The notes below the pieces were generated by a model. That model had not been told where the DNA came from, ran no database searches, and was given only the letters and a program-made list of their open reading frames with translations. This document shows positions 45,188-56,459 of a stretch of DNA of 64,000 nt, one piece after another (position 1 is the stretch's first letter; the number at the start of each line of letters is the position of its first letter). The stretch comes from Riptortus pedestris (Eukaryota > Arthropoda > Insecta > Hemiptera > Alydidae), in assembly GCA_019009955.1 (NCBI GenBank), contig CM032233.1:119266001-119330000 (forward strand), read 5' to 3'. The position numbers and the translations under genes are program-made.

Positions 45188-45500
45188 GTCTCTTTAAGCT
45201 CTAGGGGTCGCAATTTTTATTTGATTGTTATCAAACTCGATATTTAAATGTTTTAAGTAAAACTAAAGATCATGTTCGTAAACTGCTGAAATCCGACCAG
45301 TGGGATGGGGGGGGGTTAGAGAAGGGGAATTTCGAAAAGTCTTAATTTCGCCGTTATTATGTTTCGGATCGAAATTGTACAGAACAAATCGTATCTCAAA
45401 AGTAATGTTCTACAAATGTTGTTGTGTACGTTTTCTCAATATGTTGATTGTTAACGGAGATATTCGCGTTTTCAGTTTTCAGCGTTCAGTAAACCTCCTC
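45013..45500 (+). mobile_element. TACE palindrome end, TA and core
   Basis: TTTTAGCAGATTTCTCTTAA, CATCGATCGAACACAGGTCC (short deletion), (TA)n at 45124-45183, and core to the M-module edge (TTTTCAGTTTTCAGCGTTCA). The hairpin end is missing; an opposite-strand copy begins. Confidence 0.8.
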
Positions 45501-46052
45501 ATCCCCTCCTATTCCGGGTCCGATTACAGCTTTTAACTATATGATATTTAGTGTTGAATAAAACAATTAAAAACCGAGTATAGTTTAGTTCAAAAAAACA
45601 TTTTCGGGTTAAAAATGTAGAATCTTAAATGATCACACAGTAAAAGGTCAATGAAAACAGTCTTTGGTATTTAAGCTTCCGATGAAATGAACCATGATAT
45701 AACCGCTAATTGTTATTATGACATGAAATAGAAGTGGGGGGTTTACCGATGGCTGAAAACTTAAAATTCCAAATATCTCGGTTATTATTCATGATAGAGA
45801 AAATAGGTATATAGCAACATTGATAGGAAATTAAATTTGCAATAAGATATGTTCTATACAACTTTTCAATCCGACATATACGAGTAATAGCGGAGATATT
45901 TCAAACTCCACCCCCCTACCCTCTGTACGATTTCAGCCGTTAGCGAGCTTGATCATTCATTTTACATAAAACGTTTGTATATCGAGTTTGGTAACAATAA
46001 GACAAAAATTGCGATGGCTTGAGTGGTAACACACACACACACACACACACAC

Positions 46053-46124
<72 letters not shown>

Positions 46125-46248
46125 GAGCGGACCGCATTTTCATCATCTATTAGGTAGGATCGATGGACATTTGAAGGCATTTTTAAAAAATCTCGTCATG
46201 AATACAACCTCAATAGCTGATTTCCCTTAAGGATAATCAGCTAAAACG
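45501..46248 (-). mobile_element. TACE copy, M1 type, CA/TA core, hairpin end missing
   Basis: A core piece (GGGTCCGATTACAGC), then M1 (TTTAAGCTTCCGATGAAATG), core, (AC)n at 46028-46052 followed by (TA)n at 46060-46118, and palindrome end with GATTTCCCTTAAGGATAATC. The start looks like two worn copies joined. Confidence 0.75.
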
Positions 46249-46545
46249 TAATTCTGCTAAAAGAAAATTTCAATTGCACAGGTTAAATCTCAATATTTCC
46301 ATGATGATATAGAACATTCCAAGAAGTGTGATTTAACATTCCCTTTCACAACTTCTTGCCTTAAGTAGCCTTTCGTTCTTCTTTGTTCTGAATAATTAAT
46401 AGTAATTCTCTTTTAAATGTATCGTAGATCTATGTGATATCGCAGTAAGAAAGTGTACATAAATTTTACATTTCTCAAGACCACAAATAATAGATATTCT
46501 GTTTTGAAAAATAGTCTCGTGTTAAAGGCAATCAAGGTTATTGCT
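46249..46545. other. Spacer, nothing recognised
   Basis: AT-rich, no frame. Confidence 0.35.
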
Positions 46546-46748
46546 TTTCTTTCTGGTGAGCCGTTGGCAGATCTGTTTGTTTACATTTGAAACGTTTCCT
46601 GCCGGCAGGGGGAAAGATTTCTTATTATAGTGTGTATTTATTCACTTAATATTCACGATGGTGTTGTGTTAGCAGTATGTAGGTTTGTTCATTATACTTT
46701 CACGGGAGAAATCTGCTTAGTTTACGCAGCCCCTGCGTGACGGACTTC
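46546..46748 (+). mobile_element. TACE M2 end plus hairpin end
   Basis: TTCTTTCTGGTGAGCCGTTG, then TATTCACGATGGTGTTGTG and intact CGCAGCCCCTGCGTGACGGAC. The 5' half is missing. Confidence 0.8.
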
Positions 46749-46855
46749 TCACACGACCTATTTCCCTCAAAAAAAGGTGGTAAATAAAATATTTTCAAAA
46801 AAAAAAAAAAAAAAACATCTCTGGAATATGCTGGATTGTAGAGGAAACAATTGAT

Positions 46856-46925
46856 AAGGATCAATAAAAAGGCCAAGTCCTCTACAGTTTTTACTGTAGA
46901 GGACTTGGCCTTCTTATTGATCCTT
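46856..46925. repeat. Foldback with 33-bp arms and 4-nt loop
   Basis: Left arm 46856-46888 (AAGGATCAATAA...CTCTACAGT), loop TTTT, right arm 46893-46925 (ACTGTAGAG...TTATTGATCCTT). One mismatch among 33 pairs. A-runs flank both sides (46798-46815 and 46926-46934). The arms are not AT-simple, so the pairing is not a composition artefact. Confidence 0.95.
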
Positions 46926-47058
46926 AAAAAAAAACAAAAAAAAACATTTATTATAAATATTAAATACTAATATAAAATAATAACATTATACAAAATTTAT
47001 AGTTCAGGTATTCTGTTTTGAAGAAACATTTTGTCAAGCAACTTAAAAAGCTACCTAA
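46926..47058 (-). other. AT-rich, probable 3' flank of the piggyBac relic
   Basis: Lies downstream of the transposase tail on the minus strand; no end repeat identified. Confidence 0.3.
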
Positions 47059-47331
47059 CTAATGAAAATTTTGTTCTCCACAAGAATGAAATACAACAAA
47101 AGAATGTTCATTACAAAATGTTTTTCTACATGTTCGGCAACTATTTCTTGACTTTTTTTTTTTTTTCCGCGGAAAATAGGTACGGAACTGCGACGGGGTA
47201 CTAGAACCAGAACATGTACGATTTTCCTCTTCTATTCCAGCAATCTTCTTCATTTTGTTTCTTTCTAATAGGGGCGTGGTGATCAGTTGTGAACGGTTGA
47301 TCAGGTGAGGTTTGATTAGTTCCAGGGCCAA
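47059..47331 (-). pseudogene. piggyBac-like transposase, C-terminal cysteine-rich tail
   Basis: A minus-strand frame of about 90 codons reads ALELIKPHLINRSQL, then a linker, then FPRKKKKKSRNSCRTCRKTF and CNEHSFVVFHSC. The pattern of a PHL helix followed by a basic stretch and Cys-x2-Cys...Cys-x2-His...Cys matches the C-terminal zinc-binding domain of piggyBac transposases, which binds the element's ends. The usual protein is near 600 residues, so only the last sixth survives. The frame is open upstream of the first Met, which is therefore not a true start. One expected Cys in the first pair appears changed (RTYFPRKK). The DDD catalytic core is absent, so it is non-functional. I found no TTAA-flanked ends. 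Confidence 0.8.
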
Positions 47332-47499
47332 ACTTTAAAGAAAAAAAATCATCACTCTCCAATTGTATCTGTGTTGAGATTATATATTATTTGACAATTA
47401 ATTCCTTCAATATTCACAAGTGAAAAAAATATAGTGAGTGGCCATCGACAACTTAACAGAGTAATTTGATTTCATTTGGTCGACCACGTCAACCCATTT
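47332..47499. other. AT-rich gap
   Basis: Upstream side of the piggyBac relic; no coding continuation was seen. Confidence 0.3.
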
Positions 47500-47698
47500 T
47501 TCAATTTCAATCATAATAACGGAAATATTTTGAATTTTAGAATACCCTCCCCCTTCTAAACCCCCACTATTCCAGGCCCGGTTTCAGCAAATACAGATAT
47601 GATCTTTACAGTTTAATGAAACAGTTAAATATTGAGTATAATATAGGGGAAACAAATATTTTCGATTCACGACTGCCAGATCTTAATTGATAACGTCA

Positions 47699-47737
<39 letters not shown>

Positions 47738-49059
47738 GTAACCTCTGTCTGTACATTGATTTTTTTCGCGAATTTTCACGATAACTTTTCGTTTCACATG
47801 TCATAGACACCATAACTGCATTTTGTTTCTTTCGTGTATGTTTGTTTGTTTGTTACCTTTTCACGCATAAACGGCTGAACCGAGTTTTATGAAACTTGGT
47901 ATGTATATTACTACTAACCCAACTTAGACTTTAGGCTATATTAATATCCTCTGAGACAAACAGGAGTGGGGGTTATAAAGGAAGCCTGAAATTAAAAATG
48001 GCGATATTTCGTTTCCTATTGGTTTTTCGTCAAATTTAAACATAACAAAAGTTCTTTATTTGTTATATAGAGTAACTTTTGTTATATACACATTTTTCGT
48101 ATACTGAATTATAAACGAGATATACGCAAAAACCTATAACGAATGTGAACAATTTTATTTGGGACAAAAGACTCAACCGAACTAAATAAAACTCGGTATG
48201 TGCATTAGCACTAACGCTTTCATTATAATAAACTATACCAACATTTCTAAGGACAGGCAGGAGTGGGGGTTGTAGGGGAGGCCTGAATTTAAAACAGCGG
48301 TATTTCGTTTTCTATTCGTTTTTCAGCAAATATGAACATAACAAAAGTTGTTTATTTTGTTGTTTAGAGTAACTTTTGTAATGTTCATTTTTGTCTTTTA
48401 ACAATGTATAAACGAGATATACACTATAAACTAAAGCGGGAGTCAACTATTTTATTGGGCGCTAACGATTGAACCGAACTTAACAAAACTCGGTATGTCA
48501 ATTAGCATTAATTCTTCCATGATTATAAGCTATATTAAAATGTTTAGGTTAGAACGGGAGTGGGGGTTATAAGGAAGGCCTGAAATAAAAATTCGCGATA
48601 TTTCATTGTCTATTTGTTTTTCGACAAACATGCACATAACAAAAGTTGTTTACTTTGTTAATTAGATTAGTTTTTTTTTTTTTATACATTTCTCCAGGAA
48701 CAATGTGTGGAGCAAGTAATTTGCGTAGAAATATTGATATGCTCAACAATTCATTCCTATTTGAACTATCAGGTACCTCAGCTGGAAAAATTAATTCAAA
48801 TCAATGTTTATATTTTGTCCTTAATAGCTGAAATCTATGCATAATGCACAGGAGACGGGAAATATAACAATTTGGAGGACCGTGAAGACTTACATAAAAA
48901 ATTAATTTTATTATTAACAAATGCCAACAACGGGTATTAACCCTAAACACTGGGACGGGTAAATGTCAAAATATTGTGCAAAGTATAGCCTTGCCAAAAA
49001 AATACCATCACCATTCAGCCTCAAATCAATTCCCGGGCGAAGCCGGGTACCTTAGCTAG
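47699..49059 (+). mobile_element. Helitron C, non-autonomous
   Basis: The 5' TC at 47699 follows host A and continues TATATATA, then AAAATTGTAACCTCTGTC. The 3' hairpin CCCGGGCGAAGCCGGG is followed by TACCTTAG, CTAG, then T. Internal units of about 290 bp repeat with GAGTGGGGGTTATAA. A coding-like segment lies at 48690-48831. Confidence 0.95.
48688..48831 (+). pseudogene. Short coding-like relic inside Helitron C
   Basis: The frame reads MCGASNLRRNIDMLNNSFLF, ELSGTSAGKINSNQCLYFVL and stops. Helitron E carries the homologous stretch in the same reading phase on the minus strand (LNTSFQYELPGTSPEKINSN at about 54460-54530) with mostly codon-level substitutions. It could be a remnant of an autonomous Helitron gene or a captured host exon. 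I do not recognise the protein. Confidence 0.35.
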
Positions 49060-49064
49060 TACGT

Positions 49065-51098
49065 TATATATATAAAATTGTAACCTCTGTCTGTACATTG
49101 ATTTTTTTCTCGAAATTTCACGATAACTTTTCGTTTCACATGTCATAAACACCACAACTGCATTTTGTTTCTTTGGTGTGTGTGTTTGTTTGTTACCTTT
49201 TCACGCGTAAACGGCTGAACCGAATTTTATGAAACTCGGTATTATATTACTACTAACCCAACTTAGACTTTAGGCTATATTAATTTTCTCTAAGACGAAC
49301 AGGAGTGGGGGTTATAAGGGAAGCCTGAAATTAAAAATAGCGATATTTCGTTTCCTATTGGCTTTTCGGCATATAAACACATGACAAAAGTTGTTTATTT
49401 TGTTATTTAGAGTAACTTTTGTTTATACACATTCGTCATATACCGAAGTATAAATGCGTTATACACTAAAAATTATAGCGGGAGTCAACAATATTATTTG
49501 GCACAAAAGACTCAATCGAACTAAATAAAATTCGGTATGTGTATTAGCACTGACGCCTTAATTATCATAAGTCATACCAACATTTTTGGGACGGGTAGGA
49601 GTGGGGGTTAAAAGGGAGGCCTCAATTTGAAAATAGCAGTATTTCGTTATCTATTGGTTTTTCTGCAAATATGAACATGACAAAAGTTGCTTATTTTGTT
49701 ATTTAAAGTAACTTTTGTTATATTCACTTTTGTCGTATAACAAAAAATGAATGAGATATACACTAAAAACTAAAGCGGGAGCTAGCAATATTGTTGGGCA
49801 CAAACGATTGAACCGAACTTAACAAAACTTGGTATATGAATTAGCATTAATTCTTCTATGATTATAAGCTATATTAAAATTTTTAGGTTCGAACTGGAGT
49901 GGGAGTTATAAGGGAGGCCTGAAGTAAAAATTCGCGATATTTCATTGTCTATTAGTTTTTCGGCAAATGTGCACATAACAAAAGTTGTTTACTTTGTTAT
50001 TTAGAGCACCTTTTGTCGTAAAATGAAGTAAATACGGGATATACGCTAAATCTATAGCGGGAGTCAACGATTTTATTAGTACTTATTTAAGCGATTTTAA
50101 TATAGGCATATTATGACAAATGATGTTGTGTTTTAGTCTTATCTATTTCGATTATTTAGTTCTAAGTATGATTCGGATTAGTGAGATTATAAATCTCTGC
50201 CCCCCCCCCCCCCGCCCACATTTATTTATTTTTCCTAGAAAATAACTTTGTTATATATTTTAAATAGAAATTTATACTATAAGAGCATTTCCATTATTTA
50301 ATTTGTATAATGTATTATTTAAACAAAATCATGCTGAATTTCGCGGAAGTAGTAGGGAATCAAACTCTTTGATTTTGGTAATATATTATCTTATTTCCGA
50401 TATCTTCATGTTTTTGAAACAATTAAACGTTAATGGCAATGCCATTATGACAAAGGCAATAGGTTGCAGGGACGGTTACGATTTCTTCCCCTCGACTAGC
50501 TTCTTGAGTATAAATGAAATTATTTTTAGGGTAACACTATTATTTAATTCCATCAGGTAGATAAATTATTACAATAATATTTTGAATCAATAATTTAAGG
50601 AGAAGAATGTTGATAGCTCTAATGCGAGAGCGGAAATAGACGGGAGGCTAATAAAGTTAATTGAGTTTACTTATTTCCTGTGTAATGCTGGCATTACGGG
50701 AAGTGACTTCCACTGAGATCTACTATTACGAATATAACCTTCCGAGCTAAACTATGCTTAAACTATATGTGCTCGGATTGGTTTCTGAAAGGAAATATGT
50801 TCATTATAGATGATATTTAATTGTAATAAATGCTATTCATGATTATAGTTTGAATTATTCAAAAACGGTGAGTCAAAAAGTGTAGAGGGATAGATTAGGA
50901 ACACATTTATATTTATTCTTCATAACTAAAATTTCTATTCTATTAATACCTAAAATTTACCCTTTAGGATTGGCTATTTCGGAAAAACATTACGTCGTGG
51001 AGTGAAGTGTATTTGTACACATTGAAGTCATGCTACAAGAATGCCATCATTAATCAGTCAACAATGATTTCCCGGGCATCGCCGGGTACCTTAGCTAG
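49065..51098 (+). mobile_element. Helitron D, non-autonomous, long form
   Basis: It follows Helitron C after about 6 bp (TACGTTATATATATAAAATT); no 5' TC is preserved. Internal units of about 290 bp, then the 3' part shared with B (TTTTAGTCTTAT, GATTCGGATTAGTGAG), with roughly 125 extra bp near 50310-50460. Ends CCCGGGCATCGCCGGG, TACCTTAG, CTAG, T. A C15 run lies at 50199-50213. Confidence 0.95.
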
Positions 51099-51250
51099 TC
51101 ATACTACATATTTGCATGTATCTTACACAGAAAACGTTTAATGACAGCAATATTTGGTATTTAAGCTTCAAATAAAGTGCTTCATGATATAACAGCTTAT
51201 TATTAATATGACACGAGTAGAAGTGGGGGGGGGGGTTTACTGAAGGCAAT

Positions 51251-52511
51251 AATAAATTTTGGCGAGACGTTATAATTGAACGTAAATATTGAAATCAATA
51301 CTAATAACGGAATCTAAAAATTAAGCGGTATTTGTACCCCTAGTATGGCAGTTTCATTATTTTATTAAGGGAGATAATTAAAAATAAATTAGTTCATGAG
51401 TGAGCCATGCATACAAATTAAACAGGTTAAAGCTTCTGACTAGTATTTATCCTATTTCCAATAATTCCACTTATTTGGCCATTTAGAAACTGTTTTAAAT
51501 AACCATAACTAAGTGCTGTAATTTCATCCTGTGTAAGATAAACCTAATATTTATAATTGTCAGGAAAATGTTTTTTTTTTGTTTTTTTTGGAATAGAATT
51601 TTATACTTTCTTATGGAATAGTGCTAGTGAGATAATATGCTCATCACAATTGTAAAAAATGCCCTTAAGGGAAATTCCCCCCCAAAAAATAAAATAAAAG
51701 TAAATGTTAATGAAATGAAAGTTCTGTTAAAATAAAATTAATAAGTTACAACAAAAATTAAGCCAAAAAATATAATAGAATATAATTAATTGTAAATTTA
51801 ATAAAAATATAAAGAAAAAAAAGACTAACATTAAAACATTGGTTTTTAGCCTATTTAATTTAAGAGAAAATTAAATAGTACATAAACTTTGACATACATC
51901 AAACACCACTGCTTTCTCTAACATACATTAAAACATTGTGTATTTACAAGCCCTTCGGCCTTACCCGCTAACGGCTTGCAATATTTTAAGAGAGGTGCTG
52001 GCTCATGGAAGTTGTATATGATTTAATACCGGAGGACCATGTTGATGTATAAGACGGTTATTACTATTAATATTATATTGGATAATTACATGATATTGGG
52101 GGATGGACTATTGCAGGGCAAATATGTGTTAGCATGTTAGTAGATTAATGATTACTTCAAGGGATGCTGCTGAGATTATGATGATGTTCTCGCTGCTGCT
52201 CTGCTGCTCTCCCTCTTTCTCCCTCCATCCTGGTCTCCCCCTGGATGCTCTTTCGTTTACTCACTCATGTTGTTAAAAGGGGTGTGAGAAAGAAACTAAT
52301 ATTGCTGCCACTAATGAGAGGCTCTACTCTCCCCTGTCATACTCACTCGACTGATCTGATCCTGTTCCTTATCTTTGCCCTTTGAACCCAAGGATGTCCT
52401 CTCAGGTAGTGTTTACACAAGTAAGCAATAGAGCTCAGCACTCTTCAGGGGACATCCTTGGTTGGCCTAGTTGATAACAGATGGGGCTGGTGTAGTTTTA
52501 TTACCGCTTCA
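51251..52511. other. Spacer with worn repeats
   Basis: 51690-51850 is the complement of the T-rich repeat at 13420-13590. 51850-51925 (TTTAATTTAAGAGAAAATTA) matches 53460-53535. 52140-52490 is less AT-rich (GCTGCTGCTCTGCTGCTCTC) and unrecognised. Confidence 0.4.
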
Positions 52512-52512
52512 A

Positions 52513-52689
52513 TTTTAGCAGATTTCCCTTAGGGGAAATCAGCTATTGAGGTTGTACTCATCCACCAAACACCAACAAACTATGATTGATCATCATCCCT
52601 TGTTGTATTCTTGACGGACTTTTCGAAATTTTTCTTCAAATGTCCCTCGATCCTACCTAGTAGATGACGAAATTGAGGTCCGTTCAAAA

Positions 52690-52768
<79 letters not shown>

Positions 52769-53206
52769 TCTGTTGCCACTCTAGCGGTCGCAATTTTTGT
52801 TTGATCGTTACCAAACTCGATATTTAAACGTTTTATGCAAAAAGACAGATCAAGTTCGTTAACGGCTGAAATCGGAGCAGTGGGAGGGGGGGGGTTTAAA
52901 GGGGAGGATTTTCGAAAATTCGAAATATCTCCGTTACCATACGTCGGATCAAAATATTGTATAGAACCAATCTTATTCTAAATTAAATTTACTATAAATA
53001 TTATTCTATACATTTATTCTCTATCTTGAATATTAACCGAGATATTTGCATTTTTATTAAATTTGGGCCGGTAATGGATGACAGTTTCCCGCCAAAAGCT
53101 AGTTCGGCCCTTTGCCGTAACTGTTCGGCTCTCGTATAGAGATTTCTCTATTGTATAACTTCACGTGGGAAATCTGCTTAGTTTACCCTGCGTGACGGAT
53201 TTTTTA
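52513..53206 (+). mobile_element. TACE copy, M3 type, with a short insertion
   Basis: TTTTAGCAGATTTCCCTTAG, then about 50 extra bp (CCACCAAACACCAACAAACT) splitting TACTCAT from TTCTTGACGG; (TA)n at 52694-52764; core with G9; M3; hairpin end where the hairpin is deleted (GTTTACCCTGCGTGACGG). Confidence 0.9.
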
Positions 53207-53437
53207 AATTGAACACATTGGTTGAATCTTTACTAACATTAGGTTTTCTACAAGAATCCGTCATAAAGAGTATAACATCATCAAAATATCATAAGTACTG
53301 GAGAAGGCTACGAGGTTGAATATAGACTGAAAAGATTCTTCAGGGGTCTCAATTATGGTTCACGAAGTTTTAGCATTTTATTAATACAATTGACGATTTC
53401 AAGGGGGGGGGGGGCTCAGGAACTTGGGACACCCTGT
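53207..53437 (-). repeat. ACAGGGTGTCC-ended repeat, minus copy
   Basis: Ends GAACTTGGGACACCCTGT at 53420-53437 after a G12 run. The body (GAGAAGGCTACGAGGTTGAA, CGTCATAAAGAG) is the complement of 63161-63260. It abuts the hairpin end of a TACE copy. The class is unknown. Confidence 0.65.
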
Positions 53438-53959
53438 ATATCTGTATTCCCCAGTAACGTATTTAATTTAAGGGAGAATTAATAAATACATGAATTTTGA
53501 CCGAAAGCAAACAACACTGCTCCTCTCCATTCTTCGTTGTTACCGTCTCCAAGTATTTATTTTTAATTTTTATTATTATCGACTAAAGATTACATAATTA
53601 GATGTACATTATTCTTTTGTACAGGTCTAATAGATATTCACTTCATCCAATATTGTGAGGAGACGAAAGGATGGATCGCTCCACTTCAATTTGGTTAGTG
53701 ACAATAATGGCCTGATCTTTTATTCAAGAAGGGCCTGGCTTGCCCTGTCACCGCTACACATCTACTGTTTTAAATACATTATACCAGAAATAAGATGGAT
53801 GTTTCTTCCTAAAATTGTTTTACAATCCTTTCGTAGAACTACAAATGCCTTTTTGTTTGTGGCGTATTGCGATTGATTTTTTTTTTTTTAAGTCCACAAA
53901 CTAGGATTGATCAACATCCCAAATCTACTTAATTTAATTTGATCACCATCGCCTCTGTA
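53438..53959. other. Spacer
   Basis: 53460-53535 repeats 51850-51925. A 73-codon frame at 53655-53876 shows no domain I recognise. Confidence 0.35.
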
Positions 53960-53997
53960 AATCTGCAGAACTTACGTAGCCTCAGCGTGACGGGCCA
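53960..53997 (+). mobile_element. TACE hairpin-end remnant
   Basis: AATCTGCAGAACTTACGTAG then CCTCAGCGTGACGGGCC; worn but unmistakable order. Confidence 0.6.
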
Positions 53998-54154
53998 ATA
54001 TTTACATTGGTAATCCCTTCCTCCACCTTTTCTGTCAGGTGTTCCTAAATTATAGCTATTGAGGTTGTATTCTTGACGCGATTTTCGAAAAATGTCTTCA
54101 AATGTCCATCGATCCTACCTAGTAGATGACGAAAATGAGGTCTGTTCAAAACTG

Positions 54155-54222
<68 letters not shown>

Positions 54223-54223
<1 letters not shown>

Positions 54224-55809
54224 TAGCTCAGATACCCGGCTTCGCTCGGGAATTCATTTGAGGCTGAATGGTGATGGTATATTTTTGGCAAGGCTTTGCT
54301 TTGCACAATATTTTGACATTTACCCGTTCCAGTGTTTAGGGTTAATACCCGTTGTAGGCATTTGTTAATAATAAAATTATTTTTTTATGTAAGACTCCAC
54401 TGTACTGCATATTGTCATATTTCCCGTCTCCTGTGCATTATGCATAGATTTGAATTATTAAGGACAAAATATTGACATACATTTGAATTAATTTTTTCAG
54501 GTGAGGTACCTGGTAGTTCATATTGAAAAGAAGTGTTGAGCAAATTTCTCTAAATAACAAAATAAACAACTTTTGTTATGTGCATATTTACCGAAACCCC
54601 AATAGGAAATCATTATTATTAATTTCAGGCCTTCCTTACAACCCCCACTCCTGCCCGTCCCTAGAAATGTTAGTATAGCTTATTATAATGAAGGCGTTAG
54701 TACTAATTCACATACCGAGTTTGGTTTAATGCGGTTGAGTCTTTAGTGCCAAATAAAATTGTGGACTCCCGCTTTAGTTAATAGCGTATAACTCAATTAT
54801 GCTTCCGTATACGGCAAAAGTGCATAACAAAAGTTACTCTAAATAACATAATAAACAACTTTTGTTATGTGCATATTTGCTGAAAAAGCAATAGGAAACG
54901 AAATATCGCTAATTTAAATTTCAGGCCTCCCTTATAACCCCCACTCCTGCCCGTCCCTAGAAATGTTAGTATGGCTTATTATAAGGAAATCGTTAGTACT
55001 AATTCACATACCGAGTTTGGTTTAATTCGGTTGAGTCTTTAGTGCCAAATAAAATTGTGGTTTCCCGCTTTAGTTAATAGCGTATAACTCAATTATGCTT
55101 CCGTATACGGCAAAATTGCATATAACAAAAGTTACTCTAAATAACAAAATAAACAACTTTTGTTATGTGCATATTTGCTGAAAAAGCAATAGGAAAAGAA
55201 ATATCGCTATTTTTAATTTCAGGCTTCCCTTATAACCCCCACTCCTGGCCGTCCCTAGAAATGTTAGTATGGCTTATTATAAGGAAATCGTTAGTATTAA
55301 TTCACATAGCGAGTTTGGTTTAGTTCGGTTGAGTCTTTTGTGCCAAATAAAGTTGTGGACTCCCGGTATAGTTTTTAGCGTATAATTCATTTATACTTCC
55401 GTATACGGCAAAAGTACATATAACAAAATCTACTCTAAATTACAAAATAAACAACTTTTGTTATGTGCATATTTGCTGAAAAAGCAATAGGAAACGAAAT
55501 ATCGCTATTTTTAATTTCAGGCCTACCTTATAACCCCCACTCCTGTTCGTCTTAGAGAATATTAATATAGCCTAAAGTCTAAGTTGGGCTAGTAGTAATA
55601 TACATACCAAGTTTCATAAAATTCGGTTCAGCCGTTTATGCGTGAAAAGGTAACAAACAAACAAACAAACAAATAAACAAACAAACAAACAGACACGAAA
55701 GAAACAAAATGTAGTTATGGTGTCTATGACATGTGAAACGAAAAGTTATCGTGAAATTTCGCGAAAAAAATCAATGTACAGACAGAGGTTACAATTTTAT
55801 ATATATAGA
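54223..55809 (-). mobile_element. Helitron E with internal tandem units
   Basis: On the minus strand the 5' end is TC (at 55809) followed by TATATATATAAAATTGTAAC, inserted after A. The 3' end is CCCGAGCGAAGCCGGG, TATCTGAG, CTAG, then T. All canonical Helitron terminal features are present; no Rep/helicase gene. Confidence 0.95.
54610..55560 (-). repeat. About 297-bp tandem units in Helitron E
   Basis: The GCTTATTATAA landmark recurs at about 54678, 54974 and 55272 (spacing 296 and 298 bp). Each unit holds CCTTATAACCCCCACTCCTG and AACAACTTTTGTTATGTGC. The same unit is present in A, B, C and D. Confidence 0.9.
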
Positions 55810-56267
55810 TATATATTTATTTATTTGTCTGTTACCGCTCTAACGGTCGAAATTTTTGTTTGATCGTTACCAAACTCGATTTAGTCGTTTCATGTCAAAA
55901 GAAAGATCAAGTTTGTTAACGGCTGAAATCGGACCAGTGAGAGGGGGGGGGGTTAGAAGGGAGGATTTTCGAAAATTCGAAATATTTCCGTTATTATACG
56001 TCGGATCGAAAAATTGTACAGAATCAATCTTATTGCAAATTAAATTTACTATAAATATTGTTATATAAATGTATTCTCTATCTTGAATATTAACTGAGAT
56101 ATTTGCATTTGTATTAAATCTGGGCGAATAATGGATTAGAGTGAGTTTCGCGCCAAAAGCTAGGTCGGCCGTTTCCTTAACTGTTCGGCTCTCGTGAAAT
56201 TTCTCTATTGTAAAACTTCACGTGGGAAATCTGCTTAGTTTACGCAGCCCCTGCGTGACGGACTTTT

Positions 56268-56459
56268 TTTACTTTTCGGCCTTCGGTAAAACCCCACTCC
56301 TACTCATGTCATATTACAAATAAGCTGTTATATTATGAAGCACTTTATTTGAAGCTTAAATACCAAATATTGTTCTCATTGAAATTTTACGTTTTGAGAT
56401 AAATGCAAGTATGTGGGAAACTGCTTAGTTAATGCAGCCCCTGCTTGACGGACTTTTTT
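56268..56459 (+). mobile_element. TACE M1 plus hairpin end, host of the previous copy
   Basis: TTTTCGGCCTTCGGTAAAAC, M1 complement (TATTATGAAGCACTTTATTT), CAGCCCCTGCTTGACGGAC. It starts exactly where the 54050-56267 copy ends, at the M1/core boundary. Confidence 0.8.

Larger units (their letters stand above)
47500..51250 (-). mobile_element. Worn TACE copy split by Helitrons C and D
   Basis: Core at 47500-47698 (TCAATCATAATAACGGAAAT, C-run) and M1 at 51100-51250 (AAGTGCTTCATGATATAACA, G-run) flank the Helitron pair. The interrupted site reads ACGTCA^TCATAC, that is A^T. Both TACE ends are missing. Confidence 0.65.
54050..56267 (+). mobile_element. TACE copy, M3 type, split by Helitron E
   Basis: Palindrome-end block 54050-54157 (terminal palindrome lost), (TA)n 54158-54222, then Helitron E, then TTTGTCTGTTACCGCTCTAA and core, M3 (GGCCGTTTCCTTAACTGTTC) and an intact hairpin end GTGACGGACTTTT. 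A clean demonstration of insertion into the TA core. Confidence 0.9.

Noticed and set aside
54610..55560. CRISPR-like array from regularly spaced repeats
   Set aside because: The units are about 297 bp, inside a Helitron and in a eukaryotic context; no short repeat-spacer pattern.
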